Below, piece by piece: positions 60,285 to 64,000 of a stretch of DNA of 64,000 nucleotides. The DNA is taken from positions 248,001 to 312,000 of the forward strand of contig JACKIC010000008.1 of assembly GCA_020638655.1 (NCBI GenBank), written 5' to 3'. Position 1 is the stretch's first letter. Each line of letters begins with the position of its first letter. A model generated the notes under the pieces. The model made no database searches. It saw nothing but the letters and a program-made list of their open reading frames with translations, and was not told where the DNA came from. The DNA comes from Planctomycetota bacterium. Lineage in GTDB: Bacteria > Planctomycetota > UBA1135 > UBA2386. The position numbers and the translations under genes are program-made.

Positions 60285-62294
60285 TCAGTTGCCGATCAGC
60301 ATGCCGCTCGCGTCCGACATCACCGCGCCAGCCGAGTTGGCCGCGAAGTCGATGACGATCGCCTGGTTGAAGAATTGCTGGCCCGAGAACGCGGGGTTGT
60401 TCGGGATGTTGAAGTTCCACACCACCTGGTTGTTGCTGCCGGTCAGGAACAGCGGCGCGTCGGTGGAGACGCGCAGGAAGCACCCGGTCGCGCCGAACGA
60501 CGACAGGTCGAGCGGCAGCGGGCCGAACAGCGACGTCGTGTTGCCGTAGCCGGTGACCATGATCGCGTTCGACAGCGGCAGGTTGTCGACCGTGATGCTC
60601 AGGTTGGTGCCGACCAGCGGTTCGCCGCTCGGCGTCAGGGCCGAGACGTTGCCGAGCGAGTTGGCGCAGCCGGTGCCCGCGAAACCGATGCCCGCGGCGC
60701 CGTCGTCGCTCCACGTCGAGTAGTGGAACGCGCCGTTCCAGACGCGCGGCGAGTTGGCACCGGTGCCGAACAGGTTGTACTTGCCGAGGCCACCGGCCAC
60801 GGTCGGGTTGGGGCTGATCACCATGTTGGCGTCCGCGAACGGACCCCAATTGGATGCCGTGCCCGTGGTGTAGGCGATGTAGGCGCTGCCCGAAGGCTGC
60901 GTGAGCATCACGGCGAGGCAGAAGTTGCCCTGCGGCAGGTACGCGGTCGAGTTCAGCGGCACGAAGGTGAGCTGCGAGGCCGTGGTCGCACCACCGGCCG
61001 AAACGCCCGAACCGCTGCCGATCAGGCGCCAGGCGGCGGGGTTCTCGTGACGCGTGACACCACCGACGACGTCGAGGTAGCTGCCGTCCGAGGCGTACAG
61101 GTCCATCGTGAACGGACCCGTGAAGCTGTACGGACGCACCGTGACCGCGCAGATCTTGACGCCGTCGGGGTTGGTGACCTGGACGTCGAAGATGTTGCCC
61201 GCGGCCGCGCCGCCGGTGCCGTTGTTGGCGCCGTTGTCCGCATTGAGCGTGTTGGGCGTGATCACGACCGTACCGGTCGCGGTCCACGGACCACCGCTGC
61301 AGCTGTTGTCGACCGTCATGGTGACGTTCGCCGCGGTGCAGGCCGCCGGGTAGAAGTGCGCGGGGTTCTGCGTCGTGTCGTCGATGATGCTGTCACCATC
61401 GAAGTCCCAGGCCCAGCTCGACGGCGTCGGCGTCGAGGTGTCGGTGAACTGCACCACGCCGGGGGCGATCAGCGAGTAGGTGAAGCTCGGCGTGATCACG
61501 TCGGTGGTGATGTAGGCGGTCTTGGTGACCGTGTTGGCGCCGAAACCCGCGTCGACCGTGGTCAGCGTCACGTCGTAGGTGCCGCACGTCTGGTAGACGA
61601 ACGACGGGTTCTGCAAGGTGCTGTCGATGACCGAGTCCCCGTCGAAGTCCCAGGCCCAGGCGAGGATGCCGCCCGGATCGCTGGTGTAGGTCTGGTCGGT
61701 GAAGTTCACGGTCAGCGGCGTGGCGCCGGTCGTGACGTCGCTCGAGAAGTTGACGAAGGTGCCGGTCTGCGGCGCCGCGTACATGAGCACGCGCCCGATG
61801 GAACCGCTCGTCGTCGGCGTCGTGTAGAGGTACTGCGCGCCCTGCACCCAGGCCGGGTTGCCGATGTCGTTCTGCACGCCCTGGCGATACAGCGTGTGCG
61901 GCACGCCGAGGATCGTGGTCGCGAACGGCGCGCTGCTGCCGTACGAGTTGTGCGCCGTGAAGGTGCTCGCCGCGGCCGGCGACCAGTTGCCCACCACGTC
62001 GACGATGTCGCCGTTGTTGACGATGACCGAGCAGCCGATCGTCGGGCCGGGGGTGCCGGCGCTGAAGAAGGCCGGCACGCCGTTGATCTGCACCGCGAAG
62101 CTCGCGGTGTCACCGGCCTGGTACGCGTCCATCGGCAGCTCCAGCTGCGTGATGATGAAGTTGGTGGCGGCGGTGAAGTTGTAGCCGCGGGTGTAACCGT
62201 TGTAGACGGACGCGTGCGGCGGGATGGTCACCTGGCACAGGGCCGAGGAGGCGATGGTGGCGACGCCGAGCGCCGCGGTCAGGAGTGTTCTCAT
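60285..62294 (-). CDS. Secreted PKD-repeat surface protein, tandem copy 2
   Basis: 669 residues, signal peptide MRTLLTAALGVATIASSALC, then QVTIPPHASVYNG as in copy 1. It shares with copy 1 the N-terminal domain (HNSYGSSAP, GVPHTLYRQGVQNDIGNPAWV), two PKD modules (AWAWDFDGDSVIDSTLQNP, SSWAWDFDGDSIIDDTTQNP) and the C-terminal domain (GIGFAGTGCANSLGNVSALT to GMLIGN). The middle region has diverged more. A likely recent tandem duplication producing surface proteins; function unproven. Same ECF-like promoter layout upstream, with a leader of ~114 nt and no clear Shine-Dalgarno. Confidence 0.82.
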   Translation of the reverse strand: MRTLLTAALGVATIASSALCQVTIPPHASVYNGYTRGYNFTAATNFIITQLELPMDAYQAGDTASFAVQINGVPAFFSAGTPGPTIGCSVIVNNGDIVDVVGNWSPAAASTFTAHNSYGSSAPFATTILGVPHTLYRQGVQNDIGNPAWVQGAQYLYTTPTTSGSIGRVLMYAAPQTGTFVNFSSDVTTGATPLTVNFTDQTYTSDPGGILAWAWDFDGDSVIDSTLQNPSFVYQTCGTYDVTLTTVDAGFGANTVTKTAYITTDVITPSFTYSLIAPGVVQFTDTSTPTPSSWAWDFDGDSIIDDTTQNPAHFYPAACTAANVTMTVDNSCSGGPWTATGTVVITPNTLNADNGANNGTGGAAAGNIFDVQVTNPDGVKICAVTVRPYSFTGPFTMDLYASDGSYLDVVGGVTRHENPAAWRLIGSGSGVSAGGATTASQLTFVPLNSTAYLPQGNFCLAVMLTQPSGSAYIAYTTGTASNWGPFADANMVISPNPTVAGGLGKYNLFGTGANSPRVWNGAFHYSTWSDDGAAGIGFAGTGCANSLGNVSALTPSGEPLVGTNLSITVDNLPLSNAIMVTGYGNTTSLFGPLPLDLSSFGATGCFLRVSTDAPLFLTGSNNQVVWNFNIPNNPAFSGQQFFNQAIVIDFAANSAGAVMSDASGMLIGN

Positions 62295-62414
62295 GGTTGA
62301 GGTTGCACGAGCGAGGGACAGAAGAGAGAGGGGGCAGGACTGGTCGCGACCGATCCTGTTGCTGGTGCGCCGTAAGTCCCCGAGACGAATTCCGGACAGA
62401 CCTGCGACTGGGAC

Positions 62415-62443
62415 AAGACGCAGACAACTCGGCAACATGTTCC
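62415..62443 (-). promoter_or_regulatory. ECF-type promoter of PKD copy 2 (GGAAC-N18-CGTCTT)
   Basis: Minus-strand GGAAC (62443-62439) and CGTCTT (62420-62415) have the same 18-nt spacing as copy 1, within otherwise diverged sequence. A CCGAAAC block precedes it here too. The remainder of 62295-62574 shows no gene. Confidence 0.65.
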
Positions 62444-62574
62444 CTCAAAACTGTTTCGGCGTGCAGCATTGACGGTGGCGAGCATGGGGGACCGCGCATT
62501 CCACGGCACCTTTGCCCCACCAGGATCCGTCTGCATGCTCAGCCGGGCGACCTGCCCTGGCAGCCTCCAACCCC

Positions 62575-64000
62575 ATGCCCCACGCCACGCTGTCGCGCCT
62601 CGCCAGGCTGGTCCTGGCCTCGCTCCCCCTCACCACGCTCACCGCGCAGGCCCGCGAGGCATTCGAGCGCTTCGAGCGACAGACCCAGGGCACCTGGATC
62701 GTGCGCTGGAACGCCGCCACCAAGACCCCGGCCGAGCTGTACGGAAGCGGCGCACCGCTCGCCGACTGGCGCGAGAACAGCCTGGCAGAGGCGCGGCGTC
62801 ACGCGCAGCTCCTCTTCGCCCAATGGCCTGACCTGTTGGGGCTGGGCTGCAGCGAGTTCCGCGAAGAGATCGGCGCGCGACTCGGCCGCAGCTGGTCGCT
62901 GACGTTCGCGCAGCACTTCGGCGGCGTGCCGGTGCTCGGCGCGCGCGTCGACGTGCGCATCCACGGCAACGGGCGACTGGTGTTCCTGGGCAGCACCGCG
63001 TGGCCGCTGCCGGCGACCTTCGACGTCACGCCGACGATCGACGAGGCCAACGCCGTGCGGCTGGGCTGGGCTGGCGCGCGCTGCGCGCCCAACGATGTCC
63101 CCCAGCCGGGCAAGCACCGAGCCCCCCGCCTCGTGATCCTGACCGACGCCGCGGCGCGCACCGCCGACCTGGCGTGGGAAGTGCCGATCGCCGCGGTCCT
63201 GGCCGACGGCAGCGGTCCGATCGGCCGCGCCTACGTCGACGCCCACAGCGGCGCGTTCCTGCGCTACACCAACGACAAGCACGAGTGCGCGTTGTGCGCG
63301 ACCGGCGCGGGCCCGCACGGCGATCGCCCCGCGCTGCCGACGCCGGCGACCTACACGGTGATGGGCTACGCGCACGACGGCATGTCGCCGACCGCGACGC
63401 CCAACAACGTGCCGCTGCCCGGCGTGCGGGTCGACGTGCCCGGCGTCGGCACGTTCTTCACCGACGGCAACGGCCAGTTCACCGCCGACCTGGGGGCACC
63501 CGCCGCGATCACCGCCCGGCTCCTCGGCGAACACAGCGCGCTCGTCACCGGCAGCAACGCCCCCACCGTGCCGATCACCCTGCAACCAGGCGTCGGCGCG
63601 ACGCTGCAGTTCGCGAGCTCGGGCAGCAGCCAGAACACCCTCGCGCACACCACCGCCTACCTGTGGACCTGGCGCGTCAACGAGTTCCTGCGCGGCATCC
63701 TCGGCAGCTCGCCGCAGCTGGCCGCGGCCGATCACGTGGTGCCGACCGTCAACATCAACAGCACCTGCAACGCCTACTACGCCGGCAACTCGATCAACTT
63801 CTACCGCGCCGGCGGCAGCTGCAACAACACCGCCAGCGCCTCGGTGATCGCGCACGAGTGGGGCCACGGCCTCGACGACCAGTACGGCGGCATCTCGCAG
63901 ACCAACGGCCTGTCCGAGGGCTGGGGCGACATCCACAGCCTCTACCTGCTCGACGACCCGGTCATCGGCCACGGCTTCTTCACCAGCGGCGGCGGCATTC
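62575..64000 (+). CDS. Secreted zinc metallopeptidase with FTP-like propeptide (partial)
   Basis: The frame is open from ATG 62575 to the window end (475 codons), so the C-terminus is missing. A signal peptide (LVLASLPLTTLTAQA) and an FTP/propeptide-like region (WSLTFAQHFGGVPVLGARVDVRIHGNGRL) come first. A carboxypeptidase-regulatory-like stretch (NVPLPGVRVDVPGVGTFFTDGNGQF) follows, then the catalytic motif VIAHEWGHGLDDQYGG (HEWGH). GLSEGWGDIHSLYLLD supplies the third ligand Glu. This gluzincin layout resembles fungalysin/M36-type enzymes. It is divergent from PKD copy 2. No TANNNT box is seen at its start. Confidence 0.88.
   Translation, partial: MPHATLSRLARLVLASLPLTTLTAQAREAFERFERQTQGTWIVRWNAATKTPAELYGSGAPLADWRENSLAEARRHAQLLFAQWPDLLGLGCSEFREEIGARLGRSWSLTFAQHFGGVPVLGARVDVRIHGNGRLVFLGSTAWPLPATFDVTPTIDEANAVRLGWAGARCAPNDVPQPGKHRAPRLVILTDAAARTADLAWEVPIAAVLADGSGPIGRAYVDAHSGAFLRYTNDKHECALCATGAGPHGDRPALPTPATYTVMGYAHDGMSPTATPNNVPLPGVRVDVPGVGTFFTDGNGQFTADLGAPAAITARLLGEHSALVTGSNAPTVPITLQPGVGATLQFASSGSSQNTLAHTTAYLWTWRVNEFLRGILGSSPQLAAADHVVPTVNINSTCNAYYAGNSINFYRAGGSCNNTASASVIAHEWGHGLDDQYGGISQTNGLSEGWGDIHSLYLLDDPVIGHGFFTSGGGI

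Overview
This is a very GC-rich, densely coded bacterial window that looks like a deep-branching member of the Planctomycetota. The clues are two Tat-exported Gfo/Idh/MocA oxidoreductases, a DUF1573 lipoprotein paired with a multihaem cytochrome, an ECF-type sigma factor, a Minf_1886-family protein, large secreted TPR/HEAT proteins, and PKD-repeat surface proteins sharing a C-terminal domain. This placement is inference; there is no rRNA in the window. I see no tRNA, CRISPR array, transposase, phage gene or replication origin.

Layout. 1-2600 (-): GldA/GldF/GldG-like ABC exporter operon, GldG cut by the window edge. 2855-3589 (+): small membrane protein. 3629-9214 (-): dnaK, a MATE transporter and a GT-C-like membrane enzyme. 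9280-11678 (-): Rsb-type partner-switching cassette (anti-sigma-like kinase, GAF-SpoIIE phosphatase, stand-alone receiver). 11887-15805 (+): amidase lipoprotein, then a histidine kinase with a sigma-54-type response regulator. 16116-20199 (+): DUF1573 lipoprotein, tetrahaem cytochrome, Gfo/Idh/MocA protein. 20248-29203 (-): S9 peptidase, Minf_1886 protein, a replication operon (DnaA-like ATPase, tmk, holB) and a 990-residue TPR metallopeptidase. 29282-34392 (-): pheophorbide-oxygenase-like Rieske protein, a 39-residue ORF, an SGNH-methyltransferase fusion and an M14 carboxypeptidase. 34473-43084: housekeeping and cell-surface genes on both strands. 43252-46149 (+): secretin-like fragment and a second two-component system. 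46217-53154: HEAT protein, MmcQ/YjbR protein, TPR lipoprotein with rnpA-yidD, and a sigma factor with overlapping membrane partner. 53257-57725 (-): thioredoxin-like protein and the MrfB/MrfA repair pair. 57919-62294 (-): two tandem PKD paralogues. 62575-end (+): secreted HEWGH metallopeptidase, truncated.

The strongest discovery is at 53257-54387. A TlpA/thioredoxin-like gene has an in-frame TGA exactly where the first cysteine of the WCGPC motif belongs. The correct frame continues on both sides, and a 7-bp hairpin with a GGTC apical loop lies 31 nt past the TGA, as expected of a bacterial SECIS. I annotate it as one selenoprotein gene, not two ORFs or a pseudogene.

Two regulatory patterns recur. 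Many genes have a TANNNT box ending only 6-9 nt before the start codon, often GTG or TTG and usually without a Shine-Dalgarno, implying leaderless mRNAs. The two PKD paralogues share a distinct GGAAC-N18-CGTCTT promoter typical of ECF sigma factors. All functional calls come from motif reading alone; no database search was run.
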